DNA of 64,000 nt from Shewanella khirikhana. GTDB lineage: Bacteria > Pseudomonadota > Gammaproteobacteria > Enterobacterales > Shewanellaceae. Below, in pieces: positions 1 through 8,623 of the stretch. The stretch spans positions 3,643,501 through 3,707,500 of the forward strand of contig NZ_CP020373.1 of the NCBI RefSeq assembly GCF_003957745.1, in the 5' to 3' direction. Position 1 is the first letter of the stretch. The number at the start of each line of letters is the position of its first letter. Under the pieces are notes generated by a model. That model was not told the origin of the DNA and did not search any database. It was given only the letters and a program-made list of their open reading frames with translations. The position numbers and the translations under genes are program-made.

Positions 1-198
1 GGCAAGGCGCGCCACCAAAGGCCCGGCATAACCGTTCAGTGCCGCGTAGCGGGCAAAAAAGATATAGGTGGCTTCCGGGCTCAACAATGCGCTGTAACAG
101 GCTTTCATACAGAGGGCATCACTGGTTTCCCCCTGAAAATGGGCACTTAGCTGCGCGGCAACCTGCGCAGGCTCCATCTGGTTGGCGATAAGGTGCAT
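1..198 (-). CDS. Unknown protein, N-terminal part only
   Basis: Open reading frame running off the left edge; 66 codons are visible, beginning MHLIANQMEPAQ. The start ATG (complement of 196-198) is preceded by a strong AGGAGG ribosome binding site (complement of 205-210), so this is a real gene. The visible sequence is soluble, helix-prone and has no signal peptide or motif I recognise. Its upstream region is shared with the divergent creD-like gene. I assign no function. Confidence 0.7.
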   Translation of the reverse strand, partial: MHLIANQMEPAQVAAQLSAHFQGETSDALCMKACYSALLSPEATYIFFARYAALNGYAGPLVARLA

Positions 199-473
199 AT
201 GTATCCTCCTTGATATGCCTTGCGGCATCCCGGTATTAAGACTCTGTCGGGTAGGCAGCGCCCTTCCTTAGAGCCTAGTTCATGCCCTGTCTGCCCACAA
301 ATGCCACCTCACCCGGCAGCCGCAGACCAAACAGAAACGGCGCAAATCTGTACAGCCGGTCAGCAATTGCCATCTTTTTGCCACAATTGATCAGCGGTCT
401 GCCCCCCTGTTTTAGCGCCAAACTGTTTCAATTAGTCAGGCTCTCAATCCCAAATTTTCAGCAAGGAAGAATC

Positions 474-1907
474 ATGGCGGACATGTTTTTTGGACTCATG
501 GCATTGGCGCTGCTCGGCGGCCTTGGCTTTGGTGGTTTTATGGCCATCCGCGCCGGGCTCAGACGCCTGTACGGCAATACCGAAAACCCAGCACTGCTGG
601 CGAGAATGTCATTGATTTTAAAAGGTGCTCTTACGCTAATGCTGTGTCTGCTGGCCATAGTGCCACTCACCCTGGTACAGGATTTGGCCTCAGAACGAGA
701 AGGCCTGTACCGCGACGTGGTACGTGACATCGGCGAGTCCTGGGGTGAGGAGCAACTGCTGACAGGGCCAGTGCTGGTACTGCCCTACCGCTATGCCGTG
801 CTGACCGAAGAAACCGTGGCCGATGGCAGCCGTCGCCAGCGTCGCAGTACTGTGGAAGATGAATTGCTGATCCTTCCCAAGCACCTGAAAATGAAGGCCG
901 ATCTCAAGCATGACTTTCGCGACCGTGGCATCTACCACTCGCTGGTGTACCAAAGCGGGGTGGAGGGCCAGGCCAGCTTCGATGTCAATCTGCCCATCAT
1001 CAGCAATCTGGAATCATTCGAATTTTCCCGCGCCCGTTTGGTGTTTGGCCTCTCCGCCAATCAGGCAATAGACGGGGTAGACAGCTTTGTGGTCAGCGGT
1101 GATGGTCCACGGGTCGGCGGCGATCTGATGTCCGGCACCGGCCTTGCCATCGAGGCGCTGAATCGAGGTTTTCATCGGCCCCTGCAACTGGGTCAGGAAC
1201 ACGCTCCCTTTACCGTGGACTTCAAACTGCGCCTGCGTGGCTCGCAGGGGATCGGCTTTCTGCCCCTTGGCGAGGCCTCCGAGTTTAGCCTCAGCGCCGA
1301 TTGGCCCCATCCCAGCTTTACCGGCATACTCCCCAGCGAGCGCAATATCAGCGCCGATGGTTTTAACGCCTCATGGAATATCAGTCATTTAAGTCGTAAC
1401 TATCCGCAAATCATGCGCACTTCACAGGGGCAGAGCCTGCTGGAAGCCCGGGCCCATACCCAGCTGTTTGAACCCGTCACCCACTACGGCAAAATCGAGC
1501 GAGCCATCAAATATGGTCTGTTGTTCGTTGCCCTGACCTTTATCTTGCTGCTGATGTTTGAACTGGGTCAGGGTCAGAGTTTATCGCCACTGCAGTACCT
1601 GATGGTGGGCGCAGCCATGACGCTGTTTTACCTGCTGTTGTTGGCGCTGTCTGAACACCTTGGCTTTGGCATGGCCTATGTGCTCGCGGCTTTGGTGCCT
1701 GTGCTCAGCATTCCTGCGTATGTGGCCAGCGCCACCCAAAGCCGTGGCCGGGGCGTGATTATGCTGGTGATGTTGCTGGGTTTGTATGGCCTGCTGTACT
1801 CCATTTTGCGCCTGGAAGATTACGCACTCTTGATGGGCAGCGGCCTGCTGCTGGCGGTCCTGCTGACGCTGATGTTCCTCACCCGCCGCCAAAGCGTGCC
1901 CGGCTAA
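474..1907 (+). CDS. creD: CreD-family inner membrane protein
   Basis: 477 residues from ATG 474, which has an AAGGAAG-type ribosome site just upstream; an in-frame start at 282 would add 64 residues of atypical sequence and is rejected. Layout matches CreD: an N-terminal membrane helix (about 4-25), a second helix around 45-65, a large periplasmic domain, and a C-terminal block of hydrophobic helices (about 340-470). Motifs such as LPYRY and the LPLGE stretch before the C-terminal helices fit the family. CreD in Escherichia coli belongs to the CreBC regulon and affects envelope integrity and colicin/beta-lactam tolerance; no creB or creC is nearby here, so the regulation is unknown. A terminator follows. 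Confidence 0.85.
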   Translation: MADMFFGLMALALLGGLGFGGFMAIRAGLRRLYGNTENPALLARMSLILKGALTLMLCLLAIVPLTLVQDLASEREGLYRDVVRDIGESWGEEQLLTGPVLVLPYRYAVLTEETVADGSRRQRRSTVEDELLILPKHLKMKADLKHDFRDRGIYHSLVYQSGVEGQASFDVNLPIISNLESFEFSRARLVFGLSANQAIDGVDSFVVSGDGPRVGGDLMSGTGLAIEALNRGFHRPLQLGQEHAPFTVDFKLRLRGSQGIGFLPLGEASEFSLSADWPHPSFTGILPSERNISADGFNASWNISHLSRNYPQIMRTSQGQSLLEARAHTQLFEPVTHYGKIERAIKYGLLFVALTFILLLMFELGQGQSLSPLQYLMVGAAMTLFYLLLLALSEHLGFGMAYVLAALVPVLSIPAYVASATQSRGRGVIMLVMLLGLYGLLYSILRLEDYALLMGSGLLLAVLLTLMFLTRRQSVPG

Positions 1908-1937
1908 TCACTTCATCCCTTGAGCCTCGATGAAGGT

Positions 1938-1976
1938 ACCGGCAGCCCCCCTCTCCTTTGGCTGCCGGTTTTTTTT
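1938..1976 (+). terminator. Rho-independent terminator after creD
   Basis: Ten-base-pair stem (ACCGGCAGCC with GGCTGCCGGT) with a 12-nt loop, followed by a run of eight T. It separates creD from the downstream PAP2 gene. Confidence 0.85.
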
Positions 1977-2027
1977 ATTTGTCCCAACCGGGTACACTCA
2001 GCTTTCCACCGCATCAAAGGAGTTAAG

Positions 2028-2786
2028 ATGCACCACACCCACGCCCCCCGGTTTGGCCAGGGCTCGCGCCCCTTGTTACTGCTGCTGTTCTGGCTGCTGT
2101 TATTGCTGCCATCCGCCATGCTTTATCTTTTGGATATCAAGCTGTTTCCACTGCTCAGGCTCGACACCATTGGCGCAGATGCCCTCTACTGGGTAACCTT
2201 CACCGGCACGGCGCCCTGGGGTGCCCTTACCGCGGTAGCTGTGGCTGCATTGGGGTTTTATCGCTTATCGCGCGCCCAGGCGACCCGAATGCTGCTGGCG
2301 CTGGCTTTATCCCTGGGTGGTGGACTGGTGCTGAATGAGTATCTGAAAACCTGCTTCGATGAGCCCCGCCCCAATGCCCAGTGGATGGCCGAGCAAGGGC
2401 TGCTGGAGCTTGAGCCCTTTTACCAGAAGTCCAAACCCGAGCGCCGGGAACAAATCTCCCGCCTCTTTGCCGAGCAAAACAGCAGTCTGCCGCCACTGTC
2501 CGCCGCCATCGCCGACCATTGGCAGCACGAAGTTGGCCTGTCTTTTCCCTCGGGTCATACCCTGTTTGCGGCCGTGTTGGCACTGAGTGGATTTTGGTTT
2601 TTTATCGCCTCGGGGCACTGGGGCGTGTGTGGTCTGCTTGGGATTTGGGCTGTAGCTATGGGGTTTTCACGGATGCTGCTGGGGATGCACCACAGTCAGG
2701 ACGTGCTGGCGGCAACCCTTATCGCCCTGCCACTGGCGATGGTCGGCATTGCTCTGGCACGGCTGCCAGTGCTGTTTCGACGTTAA
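2028..2786 (+). CDS. pgpB: PAP2-family phosphatase, PgpB-like
   Basis: 252 residues from ATG 2028, with AAGGAG six bases upstream. Integral membrane lipid phosphatase. The three PAP2 catalytic motifs are all present: KTCFDEPRP (KX6RP), FPSGH, and SRMLLGMHHSQD (SRX5HX3D). Several hydrophobic helices surround them, and a long soluble insert between motifs 1 and 2 (EPFYQKSKPERREQ region) is as in PgpB. Expected role: dephosphorylation of phosphatidylglycerophosphate and/or undecaprenyl diphosphate on the periplasmic face. The 3' end overlaps the convergent solute-binding gene by four bases. Confidence 0.85.
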   Translation: MHHTHAPRFGQGSRPLLLLLFWLLLLLPSAMLYLLDIKLFPLLRLDTIGADALYWVTFTGTAPWGALTAVAVAALGFYRLSRAQATRMLLALALSLGGGLVLNEYLKTCFDEPRPNAQWMAEQGLLELEPFYQKSKPERREQISRLFAEQNSSLPPLSAAIADHWQHEVGLSFPSGHTLFAAVLALSGFWFFIASGHWGVCGLLGIWAVAMGFSRMLLGMHHSQDVLAATLIALPLAMVGIALARLPVLFRR

Positions 2787-3499
2787 TTCAAATAGGTTTT
2801 CATCAGCTGTTGGTACTGGCCATTTTTTTTGATTTTTTTCAGGCCCTCGTTAAAGGCATCCCGCACCACAGAGTTGTGAAACATCAGCTGATAGGCGGTG
2901 CGGGGGAATACCTCGTGGTACTCCAGCGGCAGGCTGGTATCCACCTCGGTTTCCACCAAGCGGTTGTTGGCCAGAAAGATGTACTTGTCGGCCACCGCCA
3001 CGTCGATGCGGCCTAGATATAACATCTTGTTTTGATTGGTTTGCGGGTTTAACTCGCGGTAAATGGTGTTGCTACTCACCTTCTGGAATTCGCCCCCCAG
3101 CATAAAGGACGCATTTTCAAAGGCTGCCACGCTGTAATTCTTTAAGTCGATGATTTGCCGAAGCTTCACCCCCCGCTCTTTTAAGCTGATGGCGACATTG
3201 CGGTAATAGATATAGTGATCAGAGGCATAGCCCGGCAGACCGAAATAGCTGTTCACCGTCATCACCCCATCGAGGCGTTCCTTTTCGTAGAACAACAGTT
3301 GGCGTTTGCGGGAATAGAATTTAAAGCGAACATCCATGCCAACCTCGGCAAAGGCGGCACGGATAATTTCAAGCTCGAGGCCGGATTCGGAGTCTTCGAG
3401 CACGTAGGGCGGCTTATTGTTTGGAGCGCCTATGGTGACAGTGGCGGCATGGCTGGCGAGCGCCAGACACATCGCCAGCAAAAACAAGGATAAGCGCAT
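2783..3499 (-). CDS. Periplasmic solute-binding protein, family 3
   Basis: 238 residues from the ATG complementary to 3497-3499, chosen because an AGAAGGGA ribosome site precedes it and because it begins directly with a signal peptide (MRLSLFLLAMCLALASHA). The mature part begins with the family 3 pattern (TVTIGAPNNKPPYVLED) and ends with the GLKKIKKNGQYQQLMKTYL segment typical of amino-acid-binding proteins. No ABC permease or ATPase lies beside it, so it may serve an orphan transporter or a membrane sensor. It overlaps pgpB tail to tail. Confidence 0.8.
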   Translation of the reverse strand: MRLSLFLLAMCLALASHAATVTIGAPNNKPPYVLEDSESGLELEIIRAAFAEVGMDVRFKFYSRKRQLLFYEKERLDGVMTVNSYFGLPGYASDHYIYYRNVAISLKERGVKLRQIIDLKNYSVAAFENASFMLGGEFQKVSSNTIYRELNPQTNQNKMLYLGRIDVAVADKYIFLANNRLVETEVDTSLPLEYHEVFPRTAYQLMFHNSVVRDAFNEGLKKIKKNGQYQQLMKTYLN

Positions 3500-3577
3500 A
3501 AGATCCCTTCTAATTATCATTGTCTTAAACTATAGACGCTGACAACCGAACAGACCAATCCGCAGCGCGGTTTCTCC

Positions 3578-4708
3578 TTAAGCCAACGCCTCTTCCAGCG
3601 CCCGCAGACACAGGGCCACGTTTTCGGCGCGGGCGCCATAGCCCATCAGCCCGATCCGCCAGGCTTTACCCGCCAGATCCCCAAGTCCGGCACCAATCTC
3701 GAGGTTGTAGCGACCAAGTAAGCTACTGCGCACAGCGGCATCATCCACACCTTCTGGAATGTACACGGCATTGAGCTGCGGCAGGCGGTAAGCCTCATCC
3801 ACCACAAAGCCCAACCCAAGTTTCTCAAGGCCGGCCTTCAGCAGCTGATGCATATTTTGATGTCTGGCCCAGGCATTTTCCAGGCCTTCTTCGGCAAGCA
3901 GCCGCAGTGACTCGTGCAGCGCATAGAGGGCATTAACCGGCGCTGTGTGGTGATAAGCGCGCTTGCCACCACCACTCCAGTAGCCCATTACCAGGGTCTG
4001 ATCCAAAAACCAGCTCTGCACCTGAGTCTTGCGGCTTTTAAGCTTCTCAACCGCCCTTGGGGAGAAAGACACAGGTGACAGGCCCGGTACGCAGGACAGG
4101 CACTTCTGACTGCCAGAATAGATGGCATCTATGCCCCACTCATCGACCCTGAGCTCGACCCCGCCAAGAGAAGTCACGGCATCGACAATCGACAGGCAGC
4201 CGTGTTCACGGGCAAGGGCGCACAGGGTTTTGGCATCCGATAGCGCACCTGTGCTGGTTTCGGCATGGACGAAGGCAAGAAATTTGGCGTCGGGATTAAG
4301 CTTCAACACCCCTTCAACCACGTCTGGGTCAACCGGTGCGCCCCAGGGGAAGTCCACCACCACAGCAACACCACCGCAGCGCTCCACGTTCTGGCGCATC
4401 CGCTCGCCAAACACCCCATTGCGGCATACAACCACTTTTTCGCCCGGCTCCACCAGATTCACAAAACAGGTTTCCATACCGGCACTACCCGGCGCCGATA
4501 CCGCCAGCGTCATCTCGTTTTGGGTCTGAAAGGCATATTGCAGCAGGGATTTAAGCTCATCCATCATGGCCACAAACAAGGGATCCAGATGGCCCACGGT
4601 GGGGCGCGACTGGGCCAGCAACACCTCGGGATACACATCAGAAGGGCCCGGGCCCATCAAAATACGGCGTGGCGGCATAAAGGGCGCTATCTTGGGAGCG
4701 GCTTGCAT
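3578..4708 (-). CDS. Class V aminotransferase (alanine/serine-glyoxylate type)
   Basis: 376 residues from the ATG complementary to 4706-4708, preceded by AAGGAG. PLP-dependent enzyme of the alanine-glyoxylate / serine-pyruvate aminotransferase group: MGPGPSDVYPEV at the N terminus, SAPGSAGMET for phosphate binding, VDAVTSLGG with the pyridine-nitrogen aspartate, and the Schiff-base lysine in SGSQKCLS (about K202). It probably moves an amino group from alanine or serine to glyoxylate. The exact substrate cannot be read from sequence; phosphonate-related aminotransferases are more distant relatives. It stands alone, about 145 bp downstream of ilvA on the same strand and beyond the ilvA terminator. 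Confidence 0.85.
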   Translation of the reverse strand: MQAAPKIAPFMPPRRILMGPGPSDVYPEVLLAQSRPTVGHLDPLFVAMMDELKSLLQYAFQTQNEMTLAVSAPGSAGMETCFVNLVEPGEKVVVCRNGVFGERMRQNVERCGGVAVVVDFPWGAPVDPDVVEGVLKLNPDAKFLAFVHAETSTGALSDAKTLCALAREHGCLSIVDAVTSLGGVELRVDEWGIDAIYSGSQKCLSCVPGLSPVSFSPRAVEKLKSRKTQVQSWFLDQTLVMGYWSGGGKRAYHHTAPVNALYALHESLRLLAEEGLENAWARHQNMHQLLKAGLEKLGLGFVVDEAYRLPQLNAVYIPEGVDDAAVRSSLLGRYNLEIGAGLGDLAGKAWRIGLMGYGARAENVALCLRALEEALA

Positions 4709-4812
4709 GGAGACTCCTTGTAGGTTGTCGCGGCGGTGCCGCATTGAGGTCTGAGTTATTTTATTGGCTTTATAATGATTTCGAGCATTTACCCTAACAC
4801 ATTGCTGATACT

Positions 4813-4848
4813 AAAACGCCCCTGCCTTGGTCTAAGGGAGGGGCGCTT
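4813..4848 (-). terminator. Terminator of the ilvGMDA operon
   Basis: On the minus strand, CGCCCCT pairs with AGGGGCG and an inner CCTT with AAGG, followed by TTTT. It lies six bases beyond the ilvA stop codon and closes the operon. Confidence 0.8.
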
Positions 4849-4853
4849 CATAT

Positions 4854-6449
4854 TTATTTACTACCCAAAAACAAGCGGTAAGCCGGGCTGTGGGTTTCTT
4901 CCTGCCACACAAAGCCAAGCTCGGTGAGGAAGCGACCAAAGGCTTCATGGTCGCCCTCCGGTACCTCGAAGCCTGCCAGCACCCGCCCAAAGGCGGCGCC
5001 GTGGTTGCGGTAGTGGAACAGGCTGATGTTCCAGCGGCTGCCAAGGGTGGTTAAAAACTTAAGCAGCGCCCCAGGATACTCGGGGAACTCGAAGCTGAAT
5101 AGCCGCTCACTCAAAGGCTCTGTGGGGTGGCCACCCACCATATAGCGCACGTGCAGTTTGGCGGTTTCATCATTAGTTAAGTCCTGCACCTCAAAGCCAC
5201 CTGAGGTGAGCGATGCGATTATCTCGGCAAGCTCCTGCTGACCGCCGGAGAGGCGGATACCGGCAAACACCACAGCGCTGTCGCGGCCAGAGAAGCGGTA
5301 GTTGAACTCGGTCATGGCGCGCTTGCCCAAAAGCTCGCAAAACTTAAGAAAGCTGCCGGGCACTTCGGGCACCTTTACCGCCAGTACCGCTTCTTTTTGC
5401 TCGCCAAGCTCACAGCGCTCAGACACGTATCTGAGGCTATGGAAATTCACATTGGCGCCACTCAGGATGGCGGCCACCTTGCGGGCCGGTTTACCCGCCT
5501 CAGCAAGGGCTGGCGTAGCCTGTGCCAGATATTTTTTAAGCCCCGCCAGCGACAGCGCGCCGGCAGGCTCGGCGATGGCGCGGGTATCTTCGAAGATATC
5601 CTTCACCGCAGCGCAGATTTCATCCGAGCTCACGGTGACCACCTCATCCACATAGTGTTTGGCGATGCGAAAGGGCTCGGCGCCGATACGCTTAACCGCC
5701 ACGCCATCGGCAAAGAGGCCCACTTGAGACAGTGTCACGGGCTCACCCGCCGCCATGGCAGCCTTAAGACAAGCGGCATCTTCTGGCTCGACCCCGATTA
5801 TTTTCACAGACGGGCGCACCGCCTTGTAGTAAGCGGCAATACCGGCCACCAGACCGCCGCCGCCCACGGGCACAAATACCAGCTCCAGATCCCGCTGCTG
5901 CTGCAACATTTCCTGGGCCACCGTGCCCTGTCCGGCAATCACAGCCTCATCATCGAAGGGGGCGATATAGACCCGTCCCTCGGTTTGCGCCAGATGCTGG
6001 GCATGAGCGTTGGCCTGATCGAATGACTCTCCGTGCAAGAGCACATTACCGCCGCGGCGACGCACCGCATCGATTTTGATGTCCGGCGTAGTGGTGGGCA
6101 TGACTATCACAGCATCTACACCGCGGCTTGAGGCCGACAGCGCCACGCCCTGGGCATGGTTACCGGCCGAGGCACAGACCACACCACGCTCGCATTCAGC
6201 CTGAGTCAGCTGCGAAATGCGGTTGTAGGCACCGCGCAGCTTGAAGGAGTGCACCGGCTGCATGTCTTCACGCTTTAAATAAATCTCCTGCCCGAGGCGC
6301 GCCGACAGCTTGCCCATGTGCGACAAAGGCGTCACCTTGGCCACGTCATACACGGACGACAGCAGGATTTTTTGCAGATAATAATGAGCAAGATCCACAG
6401 GCTTCACCTCTGATTTATTCGTGTCACCACCGCCAGCAAAATCCAGCAT
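4854..6449 (-). CDS. ilvA: Threonine deaminase (biosynthetic)
   Basis: 531 residues, starting one base after the ilvD stop codon with GAGGG as ribosome site inside the ilvD end; this tight spacing decides the start. PLP enzyme converting threonine to 2-oxobutanoate, the first committed step to isoleucine. Catalytic lysine in SFKLRGAYN (about K70); glycine-rich phosphate loop in PVGGGGLVAG. Two ACT-like regulatory repeats occupy the last ~190 residues, which marks the long, isoleucine-inhibited biosynthetic form and not the short catabolic one. Last gene of ilvGMDA, under ilvL attenuation. Confidence 0.97.
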   Translation of the reverse strand: MLDFAGGGDTNKSEVKPVDLAHYYLQKILLSSVYDVAKVTPLSHMGKLSARLGQEIYLKREDMQPVHSFKLRGAYNRISQLTQAECERGVVCASAGNHAQGVALSASSRGVDAVIVMPTTTPDIKIDAVRRRGGNVLLHGESFDQANAHAQHLAQTEGRVYIAPFDDEAVIAGQGTVAQEMLQQQRDLELVFVPVGGGGLVAGIAAYYKAVRPSVKIIGVEPEDAACLKAAMAAGEPVTLSQVGLFADGVAVKRIGAEPFRIAKHYVDEVVTVSSDEICAAVKDIFEDTRAIAEPAGALSLAGLKKYLAQATPALAEAGKPARKVAAILSGANVNFHSLRYVSERCELGEQKEAVLAVKVPEVPGSFLKFCELLGKRAMTEFNYRFSGRDSAVVFAGIRLSGGQQELAEIIASLTSGGFEVQDLTNDETAKLHVRYMVGGHPTEPLSERLFSFEFPEYPGALLKFLTTLGSRWNISLFHYRNHGAAFGRVLAGFEVPEGDHEAFGRFLTELGFVWQEETHSPAYRLFLGSK

Positions 6450-6450
6450 C

Positions 6451-8307
6451 TCAGCCCTCCAATTTGGAGACATCACGCACCGCGCCCTTATCGGCACTGG
6501 TGGCGAGCATGGCATATGCCTTAAGCGCCATCGAAACAGGGCGAACCCGTGACAGTGGTTTCCAGGCCAGTGGCCCTTTGGCATTCATGGCTGCGCGGCG
6601 GCTTTCGAGCTCGGCGTCGCTCACCAGCAGTTTGATGCTGCGGCCTGGGATATCGATATCGATGCGATCGCCATTTTCAATCAGGCCTATGGTGCCGCCG
6701 GAGGCCGCCTCGGGCGACACGTGGCCGATGGACAGCCCCGAGGTACCGCCGGAGAAACGGCCGTCAGTAATAAGGGCGCACTGGGTGCCCAGGCCGCGGG
6801 ACTTTAAGTAACTGGTTGGGTAGAGCATTTCCTGCATGCCGGGGCCGCCCTTGGGGCCTTCATAGCGAATGACCACCACGTCACCGGCCACCACTTCGCC
6901 GCCAAGGATGCCGGCAACTGCGTCTTCCTGGCTCTCGTATACCCGCGCCACACCGCTGAACTTAAGATTGGAGTCATCCACCCCGGCGGTCTTCACGATA
7001 CAGCCGTTTTCGGCGAGATTGCCCGACAATACGGCCAGGCCACCTTCCTGACTGAAGGCAAACTCACGGCTGCGGATACAGCCTTCGCGGCGGTCATCAT
7101 CCAGGGTGTCCCAGCGGCAGGACTGGCTGAAGGCTCGGGTGGTGGGGATGCCCGCAGGACCTGCGCGGAAAAACTCGTGCACTTTTTGATCCTGGGTCAG
7201 CACCACATCGAAGCGCTCCAGCACAGATTTCAAGGTGCCATCTTCCGATGCCACGTGGTTTACGTCTGTGTGCAGCAATCCGGCGCGGTCGAGTTCACCC
7301 AGAATCGCCATCACACCACCGGCGCGGTGCACATCTTCCATATGGTACTTGGGCGTGGACGGCGCCACCTTGCACAGGTGCGGCACCTTGCGGCTGATGC
7401 GGTCGATATCGGCCATGGTGAAATCCACCTCGGCCTCCTGGGCCGCCGCCAGCAGGTGCAACACGGTATTGGACGAGCCGCCCATGGCCACATCCAGCGC
7501 CATGGCGTTTTCAAAGGCCTTGAAAGAGGCAATAGCGCGGGGCAGCACAGAGGCGTCATCGTCACCATAGTAACGCTTGGCAAGCTTCATCACCCGGCGA
7601 CCGGCCTCAAGGAACAGCTCACGGCGATCGCTGTGGGTCGCCAGCATGGAGCCGTTGCCCGGCAGTGACAGACCCAGCGCTTCGGTGAGGCAGTTCATGG
7701 AGTTGGCGGTAAACATGCCGGAGCAGCTACCGCAGGTCGGGCAGGCGCTGCGCTCGATTTGCTCGCTGTCGGCGTCGCTGATGCGGTCGTCCGCCGCCGC
7801 CACCATGGCGTCCACCAAATCCAGCTTGATGAGCTTGTCAGACAGCTTGGTTTTACCCGCTTCCATCGGCCCGCCGGAAACAAACACCACAGGGATATTG
7901 AGGCGCAGCGCCGCCATCAGCATGCCGGGGGTGATTTTGTCGCAGTTACTGATACACACCAGCGCATCGGCGCAGTGGGCGTTGACCATGTACTCCACGC
8001 TGTCGGCAATCAGCTCGCGTGATGGCAGCGAATACAGCATGCCGCCGTGGCCCATGGCAATGCCGTCATCCACGGCGATGGTGTTGAATTCTTTGGCGAT
8101 ACCGCCCGCCTCTTCGATGGCCGACGCCACCAGGGCGCCCATGTCTTTTAAGTGCACATGGCCGGGCACAAACTGGGTAAAGGAGTTGGCAATGGCGATG
8201 ATGGGCTTGCCGAAGTCGGTATCTTTAACGCCGGTGGCACGCCACAGGGCGCGGGCTCCAGCCATGTTACGGCCTTCGGTACTGGTGGCGGAACGTAATT
8301 TAGCCAT
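6451..8307 (-). CDS. ilvD: Dihydroxy-acid dehydratase
   Basis: 618 residues, the usual length for bacterial IlvD. Converts 2,3-dihydroxy acids to the 2-oxo acid precursors of valine, leucine and isoleucine. Iron-sulfur ligands are visible in CISNCDKITPGM and CPTCGSCSGMFTANSMN; the C-terminal GRFSGGTSGLSIGHVSPEA block is characteristic. Third gene of the operon: 64 bp after ilvM and 1 bp before ilvA, so it is translated from the same message. Confidence 0.98.
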   Translation of the reverse strand: MAKLRSATSTEGRNMAGARALWRATGVKDTDFGKPIIAIANSFTQFVPGHVHLKDMGALVASAIEEAGGIAKEFNTIAVDDGIAMGHGGMLYSLPSRELIADSVEYMVNAHCADALVCISNCDKITPGMLMAALRLNIPVVFVSGGPMEAGKTKLSDKLIKLDLVDAMVAAADDRISDADSEQIERSACPTCGSCSGMFTANSMNCLTEALGLSLPGNGSMLATHSDRRELFLEAGRRVMKLAKRYYGDDDASVLPRAIASFKAFENAMALDVAMGGSSNTVLHLLAAAQEAEVDFTMADIDRISRKVPHLCKVAPSTPKYHMEDVHRAGGVMAILGELDRAGLLHTDVNHVASEDGTLKSVLERFDVVLTQDQKVHEFFRAGPAGIPTTRAFSQSCRWDTLDDDRREGCIRSREFAFSQEGGLAVLSGNLAENGCIVKTAGVDDSNLKFSGVARVYESQEDAVAGILGGEVVAGDVVVIRYEGPKGGPGMQEMLYPTSYLKSRGLGTQCALITDGRFSGGTSGLSIGHVSPEAASGGTIGLIENGDRIDIDIPGRSIKLLVSDAELESRRAAMNAKGPLAWKPLSRVRPVSMALKAYAMLATSADKGAVRDVSKLEG

Positions 8308-8371
8308 TGAAACTTCCTATGCTTTTTTCAATTTTTTGATGGAAACAGAATATCTTACTTATGTTATGAGA

Positions 8372-8623
8372 TCAGGCACTTGCCGACTGTGACATGGCGG
8401 GCTGCATCACATGACAGCCGGTCACATCCACCAGCTTGGTCAACTGGTTGCTCAAAAGCTCAATCGCCCGCTCACTGGAAACCGACATCGACAGATACAC
8501 GCTCTCTTCGCCGAGGCGCATATTCATATTCGTCACGGTAAAGCCGCGGTGGCGAACGACCCGCAGGACGCGCTCAACCACTTCGGGACGCTGCATCAGG
8601 GTAACTTCCAGGCTGTGGTTCAT
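8372..8623 (-). CDS. ilvM: Acetolactate synthase II regulatory subunit
   Basis: 83 residues, a single ACT domain as in E. coli IlvM (VLRVVRHRGFTVTNMNM resembles the family start). Partner of IlvG. Start ATG overlaps the ilvG stop codon (ATGA, four bases), implying translational coupling and balanced subunit synthesis. The short C-terminal tail (QPAMSQSASA) is low complexity. Confidence 0.93.
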   Translation of the reverse strand: MNHSLEVTLMQRPEVVERVLRVVRHRGFTVTNMNMRLGEESVYLSMSVSSERAIELLSNQLTKLVDVTGCHVMQPAMSQSASA